This document shows, piece by piece, positions 27,742 through 36,571 of a stretch of DNA of 44,604 bases; the first letter of the stretch is position 1; each line of letters starts with the position of its first letter. The DNA comes from a virus. The stretch covers positions 1-44,604 of IMG/VR virus record IMGVR_UViG_3300035665_000074; one strand, written 5' to 3'. The notes beneath the pieces are model-generated. The model worked only from the letters and a program-made list of their open reading frames with translations. It had not been told where the DNA came from and did not search any database. The position numbers and the translations under genes were made by a program.

Positions 27742-30700
27742 ATGGCACTTGAACGTCTTACGCAAGTAACCAATATAGGTATCTCTAGTAACGTTACTCT
27801 AACAGGGGTTACAACTGTAAGTACTTTAAATGCAGGTACGGTTGGAATTGCAACGAACTCTCCAGTACAACAGTTTCAGGTAGGGTCTGGAAGTACAATC
27901 GTTGTTGTTGATAGTTTGGGTGAACTTGGACTTGGTGTGACCAACCCAACCGTCAAACTTCAGGTTGCTGGTGTCATTGGATATTGCGATACGAATATTA
28001 AGATTGGTGATAGTACCACTGGTGCTGTTGTTACTGATGGTGTTCATAACTTTTTTGCTGGGGTTGGTGCTGGTAGTTCTACGACGACTGGAACTCATAA
28101 TGTTTTTATTGGACAATGTGCTGGGTATTATAATACTACTGGAGTATACAATACTTTTATAGGTCAGTGTGCTGGATATTCCAATACAACAGGAACTCGT
28201 AATAATTTCTTTGGTTCTAGTGCTGGACGCCTTAATACTACAGGATCTAATAATAATTTCTTTGGTAGATCTGCAGGAAGATCAAACACCACTGGAGTTT
28301 CTAATAACTTCTTAGGTAATAGTGCAGGATTCAACAATACCTGTGGAGCATATAATAACTTCTTAGGTTTTGGTGCAGGTCAATCTAATACGTTTGGTAA
28401 TTATAATAACTTTTTTGGTTCACAGGCAGGACGTTCTAACACCACAGGAAACAACAATAACTTTATAGGACTGTGTGCTGGATATTCTAATACTTTTGGA
28501 TGCTTCAATAACTTCTTTGGATATGCTGCAGGATACTTAAACACCACAGGAACCAACAATACCTTTATAGGACAGTGTGCTGGATATTCTAATACTTTTG
28601 GTGCTTTTAATAACTTCTTTGGAGCAATTGCAGGGTTCTCTAATACTACTGGTTGTTATAATAACTTCTTTGGTTATTTGGCAGGGAGATACAATACTAC
28701 AGGGGGCAATAATAACTTCTTTGGTCTGCAAGCAGGTAGATGCAACACTACAGGATCCAACAACACCTTTATAGGACTATGTGCTGGATATTCGAATACC
28801 TTTGGATGTTTTAATAACTTTATTGGTCAGTGTTCAGGACTTAGTAACACAACTGGATGCTACAATAACTTCTTTGGTAGATATGCTGGTGCTTGCAATA
28901 CTACGGGAATATCAAATAATTTTTTAGGATACCTTGCTGGTAGAAGTAATACAACTGCATCTAATAACAACTTTATTGGACAACGTGCAGGATTTTGTAA
29001 TACTACTGGTGCTTATAATAATTTCTTCGGTCTTTTTTCAGGATGTAATAACACCACAGGAACCAACAACAACTTTATAGGACAATGTACAGGATTTTCT
29101 AATACTTTTGGATCCTTTAATAACTTCTTTGGAAACACATCAGGTCAGTGTAATACAACAGGTTGTTATAATAACTTTTTTGGTACAAGTGCTGGACGTT
29201 GTAACACTACGGGAAATGCTAATAATTTCTTTGGTCCAAATGCTGGATTTTTTAACACGACCGGAAATAACAATAACTTCATTGGTAATGGTACAGGTTA
29301 TTGCAACACTACTGGAAATAGAAACGTCTTTATAGGACAGCAATCTGGTTTTTATAATACTTTTGGTAATGATAATGTTTTTATTGGATGTCGTGCAGGA
29401 TATTTAAATAGCATTGGAAGTTATAATAACTTTATTGGTCGTGCTACTGGACGTGTCAATACTACAGGATCTCACAACAACTTCATAGGTTATTATGCAG
29501 GACGTTATAACACCACAGGAAGCTTCAACATCTTTATAGGTCAGTGTGCTGGATTTTCGAATACTTTTGGATGTCATAATAACTTTATAGGTAGTGCTGC
29601 AGGATTTTGTAATACTACTGGATGTTATAATAATTTCTTTGGTTGTGGTGCTGGTAGATACAACACCACAGGAAGTAATAATAATTTCTTTGGATATCTT
29701 GCGGGACGTGAAAATACCACTGGAAATAATAATAATTTCTTTGGTCGTGCTGCAGGACAATGCAATACCACAGGAACTGATAACACCTTTTTTGGTGTTC
29801 AGGCAGGATTTAAAAATACTACAGGATCTCACAACAACTTCTTTGGAAATATTGCTGGTCTCTGCAACACCACTGGTAAGTATAATAACTTCTTTGGATT
29901 TTATGCAGGTTGTGCTAATACGACAGGAAACTGCAATATTTTCATTGGGTTTCGTGCAGGTCAATTAAACACTACTGGAAGTAACAACTTTTTTGGTGGA
30001 TATGCTGCTGGATATCGAAATACTACTGGATCTTTTAATAACTTCTTTGGATATCTTGCTGGTGCTTGCAACACCACAGGAACCAACAATACCTTTATAG
30101 GACAGTGTGCTGGATATTCTAATACTTTTGGTGAAAATAATAACTTCTTTGGACTTCAAGTAGGATTCTGTAACACTACTGGAAATCACAATACCTTTAT
30201 AGGATTCTGTGCTGGATATTCTAATACTTTTGGTGGTTATAATAATTTCTTTGGAAAATTTGCAGGTTTCAGTAACACCGCAGGAAATTGCAATAACTTT
30301 ATAGGTCTATGTGCTGGATATTCCAATACTACAGGAACTGATAATAACTTTATAGGAACCCTTGCTGGTCTTTCTAATACTTTTGGTTGCTTTAATAATT
30401 TCTTTGGACCTTCTGCAGGTCGCTGTAACACAACTGGAATTCGCAACAATTTCTTTGGGCAATTTTCTGGACTTTCTAATACTACTGGTACCAATAATAA
30501 CTTCTTTGGTTATTATGCAGGAAGAAGCAACACCACTGGAAACCACAATAACTTTATAGGATTCTGTGCTGGATATTCCAATACCTTTGGTGCTTATAAT
30601 AACTTCTTTGGTTTTAATGCAGGTTTATGCAATACTACTGGGTCTAGAAATAATTTCATTGGACCAAATACGGGAGTTTCCAATACTTTTGGTAATTATA

Positions 30701-32655
30701 ATAACTTCTTTGGGTCCCGTGCAGGAAATAGCAACACCACTGGATGCCACAACACCTTTATAGGACTATGTGCTGGATATTCTAATACTTTTGGTGGTTA
30801 TAATAACTTCTTTGGTCGTTTTACAGGACGTTGCAACATTACTGGTTGCTTTAATAACTTCTTTGGCAATGTTTCTGGACGTTACAATACTACTGGATGC
30901 TATAATAACTTTTTTGGCAATGCTGCTGGAAATTCCAATACCACAGGAAGTCATAATAACTTCTTTGGATTAAATGCTGGATACTCCAACACCACAGGAG
31001 CAGACAATACCTTTATAGGACAGTGTGCTGGATTTGCTAATACTTTTGGTTGTTACAATACTTTTATTGGAAGAAGTGCAGGTAAATGTAACACCACTGG
31101 ATTTTTTAATACTTTTATTGGACGCAATACGGGAACATCAAATACAACTGGAGAGCAAAACTTTTTCTCTGGTGCCGAGGCGGGAAGATTTAACACTACT
31201 GGGTCTCATAATAATTTCCTTGGCACTTCTGCAGGATATTGTAATACTACAGGAAGTTGCAATACTTTCTTCGGATTATGTGCAGGATGCGCTAATACCA
31301 CTGGAGGAAATAATACCTTTATTGGTGCCTGTGCAGGACGTAACAATACTTTTGGTTTTCATAACAACTTTATTGGATGGAGAGCAGGGCAAGGCAACAC
31401 CACAGGAAATGGTAATAACTTCATTGGTGATGCTACAGGTTGTAGTAATACTTTTGGTAATTATAATAACTTCTTTGGAGTAGATGTTGGACGTTCTAAT
31501 ACGACTGGATCTAATAACAACTTCTTTGGTCTTCTTTCGGGACGTTGCAACACCACAGGATCCAACAACACCTTTATAGGACAGTGTGCTGGATATTCTA
31601 ATACTTTTGGTGATCTTAATAATTTCTTTGGGGCTCTTGCTGGATGGTGTAATACCACTGGTTCCTTTAATAACTTCTTTGGATCTAGTGCAGGTAGATG
31701 TAACACAACAGGTTCTTATAACAATTTCTTTGGTCGTGCTGCAGGATTAGCGAATACTTCTGGTTGCTATAATACTTTCTTTGGAAAATACGCTGGATAT
31801 TTCAATACAACTGGATCTAATAATATTTTCTTTGGTCTTCGTGCTGGACAAACAAACACCACAGGAACCAACAACAATTTCTTTGGTGTCACTGCTGGAT
31901 ATTCCAACACTACAGGAGGCGACAACACCTTTATAGGAACCTGTGCTGGATATTCTAATACTATTGGTAGACACAACCAGTTTATGGGGACAGTTGCTGG
32001 ATTGAATAATACCAGTGGAAGATATAATCAATTCTTTGGTGTTAATGCAGGACTTTGCAATAGCACTGGATGTTACAATAGTTTTATGGGTATTGGTGCT
32101 GGAAGAGCAAATACCACTGGAATAAAAAATGTTTTTATTGGTGCATATGCAGGATGCAATAATACTATTGGTTCTTGTAACGTTGTTCTTGGACCATATA
32201 ACGTTCCATCAGCAACCAACAGCAACCAAGTCGTCATCTCTTCTGGTAATGCGACTGCTGCCTGCTACAGTGGTGCATTTAGTGCTTGGGGTAACACTTC
32301 TGACGGTAGAGATAAAATCAATATTCAAAACCTACCACAAGGAAAAGATTTCTTAGGAAAACTCAGACCAGTTAAATTCCAGTGGGACTTCCGTGACGAA
32401 GAGAAGAAGAAGTTGCCTCCACAAGGCAAGGAAGAAGCAGGTTTAATTGCACAAGAAGTCCAAGCAGTCCAAGAAGAATACAATGCAGATTACCTCAGAT
32501 TAGTAGACGACAATGCACCTGATAGTTTAGGAATTTATAAGACCAACTTTATTCCTATTCTGATTAAAGCGATTCAAGAACTCGACCAAGAAAACACAGA
32601 ACTCAGAAATACATTAAAAGAAGTTCTTAAGCGTTTAGATGCCGCAGGTCTATAA
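27742..32655 (+). CDS. Giant NTTG-repeat fiber 4 with C-terminal S74 chaperone
   Basis: A 1637-aa protein. A short N-module (MALERLTQVTNIGISSNVTL) and LGLGVTNPTVKLQVAGVIGY linker lead at about residue 101 into roughly 80 NTTG repeats, ending near 1483. The last 118 residues form an S74 chaperone: TSDGRDKINIQ with Ser1520-Asp1521 and Lys1525, LRPVKFQWDFRDE, AGLIAQEVQAVQEEYNADYL, TNFIPILIKAIQELDQEN, ending RLDAAGL as in giant fiber 1. The 3' end and downstream junction (late promoter plus start of the next gene) are nearly identical to those of fiber 1, which suggests duplication of a gene end with its promoter. Confidence 0.9.
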   Translation: MALERLTQVTNIGISSNVTLTGVTTVSTLNAGTVGIATNSPVQQFQVGSGSTIVVVDSLGELGLGVTNPTVKLQVAGVIGYCDTNIKIGDSTTGAVVTDGVHNFFAGVGAGSSTTTGTHNVFIGQCAGYYNTTGVYNTFIGQCAGYSNTTGTRNNFFGSSAGRLNTTGSNNNFFGRSAGRSNTTGVSNNFLGNSAGFNNTCGAYNNFLGFGAGQSNTFGNYNNFFGSQAGRSNTTGNNNNFIGLCAGYSNTFGCFNNFFGYAAGYLNTTGTNNTFIGQCAGYSNTFGAFNNFFGAIAGFSNTTGCYNNFFGYLAGRYNTTGGNNNFFGLQAGRCNTTGSNNTFIGLCAGYSNTFGCFNNFIGQCSGLSNTTGCYNNFFGRYAGACNTTGISNNFLGYLAGRSNTTASNNNFIGQRAGFCNTTGAYNNFFGLFSGCNNTTGTNNNFIGQCTGFSNTFGSFNNFFGNTSGQCNTTGCYNNFFGTSAGRCNTTGNANNFFGPNAGFFNTTGNNNNFIGNGTGYCNTTGNRNVFIGQQSGFYNTFGNDNVFIGCRAGYLNSIGSYNNFIGRATGRVNTTGSHNNFIGYYAGRYNTTGSFNIFIGQCAGFSNTFGCHNNFIGSAAGFCNTTGCYNNFFGCGAGRYNTTGSNNNFFGYLAGRENTTGNNNNFFGRAAGQCNTTGTDNTFFGVQAGFKNTTGSHNNFFGNIAGLCNTTGKYNNFFGFYAGCANTTGNCNIFIGFRAGQLNTTGSNNFFGGYAAGYRNTTGSFNNFFGYLAGACNTTGTNNTFIGQCAGYSNTFGENNNFFGLQVGFCNTTGNHNTFIGFCAGYSNTFGGYNNFFGKFAGFSNTAGNCNNFIGLCAGYSNTTGTDNNFIGTLAGLSNTFGCFNNFFGPSAGRCNTTGIRNNFFGQFSGLSNTTGTNNNFFGYYAGRSNTTGNHNNFIGFCAGYSNTFGAYNNFFGFNAGLCNTTGSRNNFIGPNTGVSNTFGNYNNFFGSRAGNSNTTGCHNTFIGLCAGYSNTFGGYNNFFGRFTGRCNITGCFNNFFGNVSGRYNTTGCYNNFFGNAAGNSNTTGSHNNFFGLNAGYSNTTGADNTFIGQCAGFANTFGCYNTFIGRSAGKCNTTGFFNTFIGRNTGTSNTTGEQNFFSGAEAGRFNTTGSHNNFLGTSAGYCNTTGSCNTFFGLCAGCANTTGGNNTFIGACAGRNNTFGFHNNFIGWRAGQGNTTGNGNNFIGDATGCSNTFGNYNNFFGVDVGRSNTTGSNNNFFGLLSGRCNTTGSNNTFIGQCAGYSNTFGDLNNFFGALAGWCNTTGSFNNFFGSSAGRCNTTGSYNNFFGRAAGLANTSGCYNTFFGKYAGYFNTTGSNNIFFGLRAGQTNTTGTNNNFFGVTAGYSNTTGGDNTFIGTCAGYSNTIGRHNQFMGTVAGLNNTSGRYNQFFGVNAGLCNSTGCYNSFMGIGAGRANTTGIKNVFIGAYAGCNNTIGSCNVVLGPYNVPSATNSNQVVISSGNATAACYSGAFSAWGNTSDGRDKINIQNLPQGKDFLGKLRPVKFQWDFRDEEKKKLPPQGKEEAGLIAQEVQAVQEEYNADYLRLVDDNAPDSLGIYKTNFIPILIKAIQELDQENTELRNTLKEVLKRLDAAGL
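28045..32190 (+). repeat. NTTG 17-residue repeat array of giant fiber 4 (about 80 units)
   Basis: The same repeat family, closed by an NVVLGPYNVPSATNSNQ cap before the S74 domain. It contains some rarer variants (NTCG, NTAG, NSIG, NTSG). Confidence 0.88.
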
Positions 32656-32658
32656 ATA
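32651..32658 (+). promoter_or_regulatory. Late promoter TATAAATA before giant fiber 5
   Basis: A perfect consensus containing the TAA of giant fiber 4; 14 bases to the ATG. The surrounding 30 bases are nearly the same as at 17398-17430. Confidence 0.7.
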
Positions 32659-32672
32659 CATAAAAAACCATA

Positions 32673-35600
32673 ATGGCATTCACGAAGGTTAACGCTGCTG
32701 GTATTGAAACAGGCGCAAATCTAGTTGTAGAAAATATTAACACTGCAGGTATTGTAACTGCAAATTCGTTAAGTATTGGTTCAACTCAGATTGTTTCAAG
32801 TGCAAGGCAGTTACAGAACATTGCTTCATTAGATGCCGTTACTGCAGCAACCATTGAAAGTTCGATTTCAATTGGACCTAATACTTTCACTGACCTGAAT
32901 ATCACTGGTGTTGCTACATTCACTCAAGTATCTTTTGGTTCTACTGCCAATATCAGAATTGGTGATACAACAACTGGTGGTAGTTTAAGTGGTGGTACGG
33001 ATAACTTCTTTGCTGGTGTTGGTGCTGGTAGAAGTAATACTACTGGATGTCATAATAACTTCATTGGATATGCTGCTGGACGTTCTAATACTTTTGGTTG
33101 TTGCAATAACTTCTTTGGTTATTATGCTGGATGGTGCAGCACCACTGGAAGTAATAATAACTTCTTTGGTAATGCTGCAGGAGGTTATAATACTATTGGA
33201 AGTTATAATAACTTCTTTGGATGTGGTGCTGGACGTTTAAACACCACTGGAAGTTGCAATAACTTCTTAGGTTCCCGAGCAGGATTTAATAATACCACAG
33301 GAAACAATAATACCTTTATAGGATTATGTGCTGGATATAATAACACCAATGGAAATCATAATAACTTCTTTGGCAATTCTTCTGGACTTTGCAATACCAC
33401 AGGATCCAACAATAACTTTATAGGCAACTGTGCTGGGCGCAATAATACCTTTGGTTGCTATAATAACTTCTTTGGTATTCAAGCAGGATGTTCTAACACT
33501 ACAGGAAACAACAACAACTTCTTAGGTAGGCAATCTGGATTTTCTAATACTACTGGAAGCTATAATAACTTCTTTGGACAGTGTGCTGGAATCAATAATA
33601 CTACTGGAAATCATAATAATTTTATTGGAACTCAATCAGGATGTATTAATACTATTGGTTCTTATAACAATTTCTTTGGATTTCTTGCTGGACGCTGTAA
33701 CACCACTGGATGTCATAACTTCTTTGGTGGATATAATGCAGGGCGTAATAATACCACTGGTAGTTCTAATAATTTTATTGGAAGATCTGCTGGACATTGT
33801 AACGCCACAGGAAACCACAACAACTTCATAGGAAATAGTGCAGGATTTTCTAATACTTTCGGTGCTTATAATAACTTCTTTGGTGTCTTTGCGGGGCAGT
33901 ATAATACTACTGGTTGTTATAATAACTTCTTTGGTCGTAATGCTGGAAGATACAACACCACAGGATCCAACAATAACTTCATAGGGCGTGAGGCAGGATA
34001 CTGCAACACTATTGGACAGAATAATAATTTTATTGGTCGTAATGCTGGAAGATATAACACCACAGGATCCAACAACAACTTTATTGGATTATGTGCTGGA
34101 TTTTCGAATACTTTTGGATGTCATAATAACTTTATTGGTGACTGTGTTGGGCAGTGCAATACAACAGGAACTCGTAATGTTTTCATTGGATCTCTTGCAG
34201 GTCAAGCAAATACAACTGGAAGTAATAATACGTTTATTGGTCGTGCCACTGGTCGTTGCAATACATTTGGATCTCATAATTTCTTTGTAGGAAATAGTAC
34301 AGGTGTTTATAATATTTCTGGATCTTTTAATAACTTCTTTGGACAAAATGCTGGTCTTTCTAATACCACAGGATCCAACAATAACTTTATAGGTTTCTGT
34401 GCTGGATATTCTAATACTTTTGGAAATCAAAATAATTTCTTTGGTATTAATGTAGGATTATGTAACACCACTGGAAGTAGAAATAATTTTATTGGACCTT
34501 ATGCAGGGCAGAATAATACAATTGGAACCAATAATAACTTTATAGGTCGTGCTGCTGGATTTTCAAATACCACTGGAAATCATAATTTCTTCGGTGGATA
34601 TAATGCTGGATGCACCAACACCACTGGAAGTAGTAATGTTTTTGTAGGTAATCAAGCAGGAAGTTGTAACACCACTGGAAGTTGTAATATCTTTATGGGT
34701 CCTTATGCTGGGCAAAAAAATACTACTGGTTGCTATAACGTATTTTTTGGTCGCTCTGCTGGAAGATGTAATACCACCGGTGGATTTAATGTTTTCATAG
34801 GTCAACTTACAGGGCAATTTAATACCTTTGGATCTTACAATACATTTTTAGGTGCCAGTGCAGGATATTGCAATACTACAGGATGTCATAACTTCTTTGG
34901 TGGATATAAAGCAGGAAGATGCAACGACACTGGATCCTTCAATAACTTTATTGGTCGTGATGCTGGATGTCTTAATACCACAGGATCTCGTAATAACTAT
35001 TTTGGAGTTAATGCGGGACGTTGCAGCACCACAGGAAGTTGCAATAATTTCTTTGGACAAGACACAGGATTTCGTAATACAACTGGATCTAATAACAACT
35101 TCTTTGGATATGCTGGAGGGTATAGTAATACCACAGGAGTAGACAATAACTTTATAGGAAGATGTGCTGGATTTGCTAACACTACTGGTAGTGCTAATAA
35201 CTTCTTTGGATATCTTGCTGGATGCTGCAATACCACAGGAAATTCCAATAACTTTATTGGTCGTGAAGCAGGAGAGTTTAATACCTTTGGTAGTTTCAAC
35301 AACTTCATAGGGTGTGCTGCTGGATATCGTAATACCACAGGAAGTAATAATAACTTCTTCGGTTTATGTGCTGGTATCTGTAACACCACAGGAAACAGCA
35401 ACGTCTTTATAGGACAGTGTGCTGGATATTCGAATACTTTTGGTTGTTATAATAACTTCTTTGGTATTAATGCTGGACTATGTAACACTACTGGATCCAA
35501 CAATAACTTTATAGGCAATAATGCTGGATTTTCTAATACTTTTGGATGTCACAATAACTTTTTTGGATTTTATGCTGGTTACTATAACACCACTGGAAAT

Positions 35601-36530
35601 TGTAATAATTTCTTTGGATGTCGTGCAGGTTCTTTTAATACAACTGGATCTGCCAATAACTTTATTGGATTTGCTGCCGGTTATTGCAATACTACTGGTT
35701 CTTGTAACAACTTTTTTGGTTGGTATGCGGGTGGTAAAAACACCACAGGATCCAACAATAACTTCATAGGACAGTGTGCTGGAGCTTTTAATACTTTTGG
35801 AAGTTGCAATATCTTTATGGGTCGTTATGCGGGGCAAAAAAATACTACCGGAAACAACAACAACTTTATAGGATCACTTGCAGGACGTTGTAACACCACA
35901 GGATCCAACAATAACTTTATAGGAGCGAATGCTGGATGCCTTAATACTTTTGGTTCTTGCAACACATTCTTAGGTCATTATGCAGGATGCTCTGTTACCA
36001 CTGGTTCTAATAATATTGCTCTTGGAAACAATACACAAGTTCCATCAGCAACTGGTAGCTGTCAGTTAGCGATTGGTGCTGGTGGTGTGAACTGGATTTA
36101 TGGTACTAGTAGTGGTAATGTTGGTATAGGTCTTACAAATCCAACTATTTATAAGTTGCAGGTCGCTGGATCCATAACACTTAGTGGTGTAGTAAGAGCT
36201 GGTGGTGCAGCATACACAGCTCAATTAAGAGAAGTTGCATCTAGTTCTGGTAACACTGTTATCGATACTGGATTGTCAGTAAATCAGAGTAACGGTGGAG
36301 CAACAATGTTAGTTTTAGCTAGTAGAAATACCTCTGATGGAACATCTGGTGATTCTGCAATTTATCGAGTTCAGTTTTATATTACTGGAAATAATACACC
36401 AGGAAGCACATTTATTTCTGGCGATACTGATTTTGTAACTTTTGGACAATCTGGATCAAATACGTTAACTGTCAATTGCGGTTCAGGAAACTGGACAGTT
36501 GCAGCTATTTCTGCTGGATATAATTTATAA
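32673..36530 (+). CDS. Giant NTTG-repeat fiber 5 with an unrecognised C-terminal tip
   Basis: A 1285-aa protein. The N-module (LSIGSTQIVSSARQLQNIAS, ITGVATFTQVSFGSTANIR) is close to that of fiber 1. About 60 NTTG repeats cover residues about 109-1119, followed by the QVPSATGSCQLAIGAGGVNW cap shared with fiber 2. A GIGLTNPTIYKLQVAGSITL shaft leads into a tip of about 110 residues (QLREVASSSGNTVIDTGLSV, MLVLASRNTSD, YRVQFYITGNN, ending VAAISAGYNL). The tip is beta-rich and has no S74 or C1q signature. It probably folds as a beta-sandwich tip that stays attached; its family is unknown to me. A late promoter gives a 9-base leader. Confidence 0.87.
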   Translation: MAFTKVNAAGIETGANLVVENINTAGIVTANSLSIGSTQIVSSARQLQNIASLDAVTAATIESSISIGPNTFTDLNITGVATFTQVSFGSTANIRIGDTTTGGSLSGGTDNFFAGVGAGRSNTTGCHNNFIGYAAGRSNTFGCCNNFFGYYAGWCSTTGSNNNFFGNAAGGYNTIGSYNNFFGCGAGRLNTTGSCNNFLGSRAGFNNTTGNNNTFIGLCAGYNNTNGNHNNFFGNSSGLCNTTGSNNNFIGNCAGRNNTFGCYNNFFGIQAGCSNTTGNNNNFLGRQSGFSNTTGSYNNFFGQCAGINNTTGNHNNFIGTQSGCINTIGSYNNFFGFLAGRCNTTGCHNFFGGYNAGRNNTTGSSNNFIGRSAGHCNATGNHNNFIGNSAGFSNTFGAYNNFFGVFAGQYNTTGCYNNFFGRNAGRYNTTGSNNNFIGREAGYCNTIGQNNNFIGRNAGRYNTTGSNNNFIGLCAGFSNTFGCHNNFIGDCVGQCNTTGTRNVFIGSLAGQANTTGSNNTFIGRATGRCNTFGSHNFFVGNSTGVYNISGSFNNFFGQNAGLSNTTGSNNNFIGFCAGYSNTFGNQNNFFGINVGLCNTTGSRNNFIGPYAGQNNTIGTNNNFIGRAAGFSNTTGNHNFFGGYNAGCTNTTGSSNVFVGNQAGSCNTTGSCNIFMGPYAGQKNTTGCYNVFFGRSAGRCNTTGGFNVFIGQLTGQFNTFGSYNTFLGASAGYCNTTGCHNFFGGYKAGRCNDTGSFNNFIGRDAGCLNTTGSRNNYFGVNAGRCSTTGSCNNFFGQDTGFRNTTGSNNNFFGYAGGYSNTTGVDNNFIGRCAGFANTTGSANNFFGYLAGCCNTTGNSNNFIGREAGEFNTFGSFNNFIGCAAGYRNTTGSNNNFFGLCAGICNTTGNSNVFIGQCAGYSNTFGCYNNFFGINAGLCNTTGSNNNFIGNNAGFSNTFGCHNNFFGFYAGYYNTTGNCNNFFGCRAGSFNTTGSANNFIGFAAGYCNTTGSCNNFFGWYAGGKNTTGSNNNFIGQCAGAFNTFGSCNIFMGRYAGQKNTTGNNNNFIGSLAGRCNTTGSNNNFIGANAGCLNTFGSCNTFLGHYAGCSVTTGSNNIALGNNTQVPSATGSCQLAIGAGGVNWIYGTSSGNVGIGLTNPTIYKLQVAGSITLSGVVRAGGAAYTAQLREVASSSGNTVIDTGLSVNQSNGGATMLVLASRNTSDGTSGDSAIYRVQFYITGNNTPGSTFISGDTDFVTFGQSGSNTLTVNCGSGNWTVAAISAGYNL
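33000..36020 (+). repeat. NTTG 17-residue repeat array of giant fiber 5 (about 60 units)
   Basis: The same repeat unit, beginning at NFFAGVGAGRSNTTG. It shares the FIG/NTFG pairing rule with the other four arrays. Confidence 0.88.
35952..36145 (+). repeat. 194-bp tract nearly identical to 21225-21418 in giant fiber 2
   Basis: The partner copy; about five differences by eye. The sequences diverge beyond it, because the two proteins have different tips. Confidence 0.8.
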
Positions 36531-36539
36531 ATTTGTCTG

Positions 36540-36547
36540 AATAAATA
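36540..36547 (+). promoter_or_regulatory. Late-promoter motif AATAAATA before the 157-aa gene
   Basis: The motif lies 24 bases before the ATG at 36572. AAAGG and TTAGGA ribosome-binding runs lie within the predicted 19-base leader, unlike at the giant fiber genes. Confidence 0.5.
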
Positions 36548-36571
36548 CAAAAATCAAAGGAAATTAGGAAT

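Noticed and set aside
12541-36020. CRISPR array or satellite-like repeat
   Set aside because: Repeats are contiguous, in frame, diverged at synonymous sites and lie inside long coding regions. There are no unique spacers and no cas genes.
12541-36020. Diversity-generating retroelement target, suggested by variable positions and Asn-rich repeats
   Set aside because: No reverse transcriptase, template repeat or single variable region is seen in the window. Variation is spread over all units and fits recombination and drift better.
12541-36020. N-glycosylation sites, because NTT in every repeat fits the N-x-T sequon
   Set aside because: No oligosaccharyltransferase is known for phage-infected cyanobacteria and none is encoded here. 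Asn and Thr in such turns are explained by beta-helix structure.
12235-36530. Trimeric autotransporter adhesins (YadA-like), suggested by the repeat stalks
   Set aside because: No signal peptide or membrane anchor is present. S74 ends and N-terminal modules of phage-fiber type point to virion fibers.
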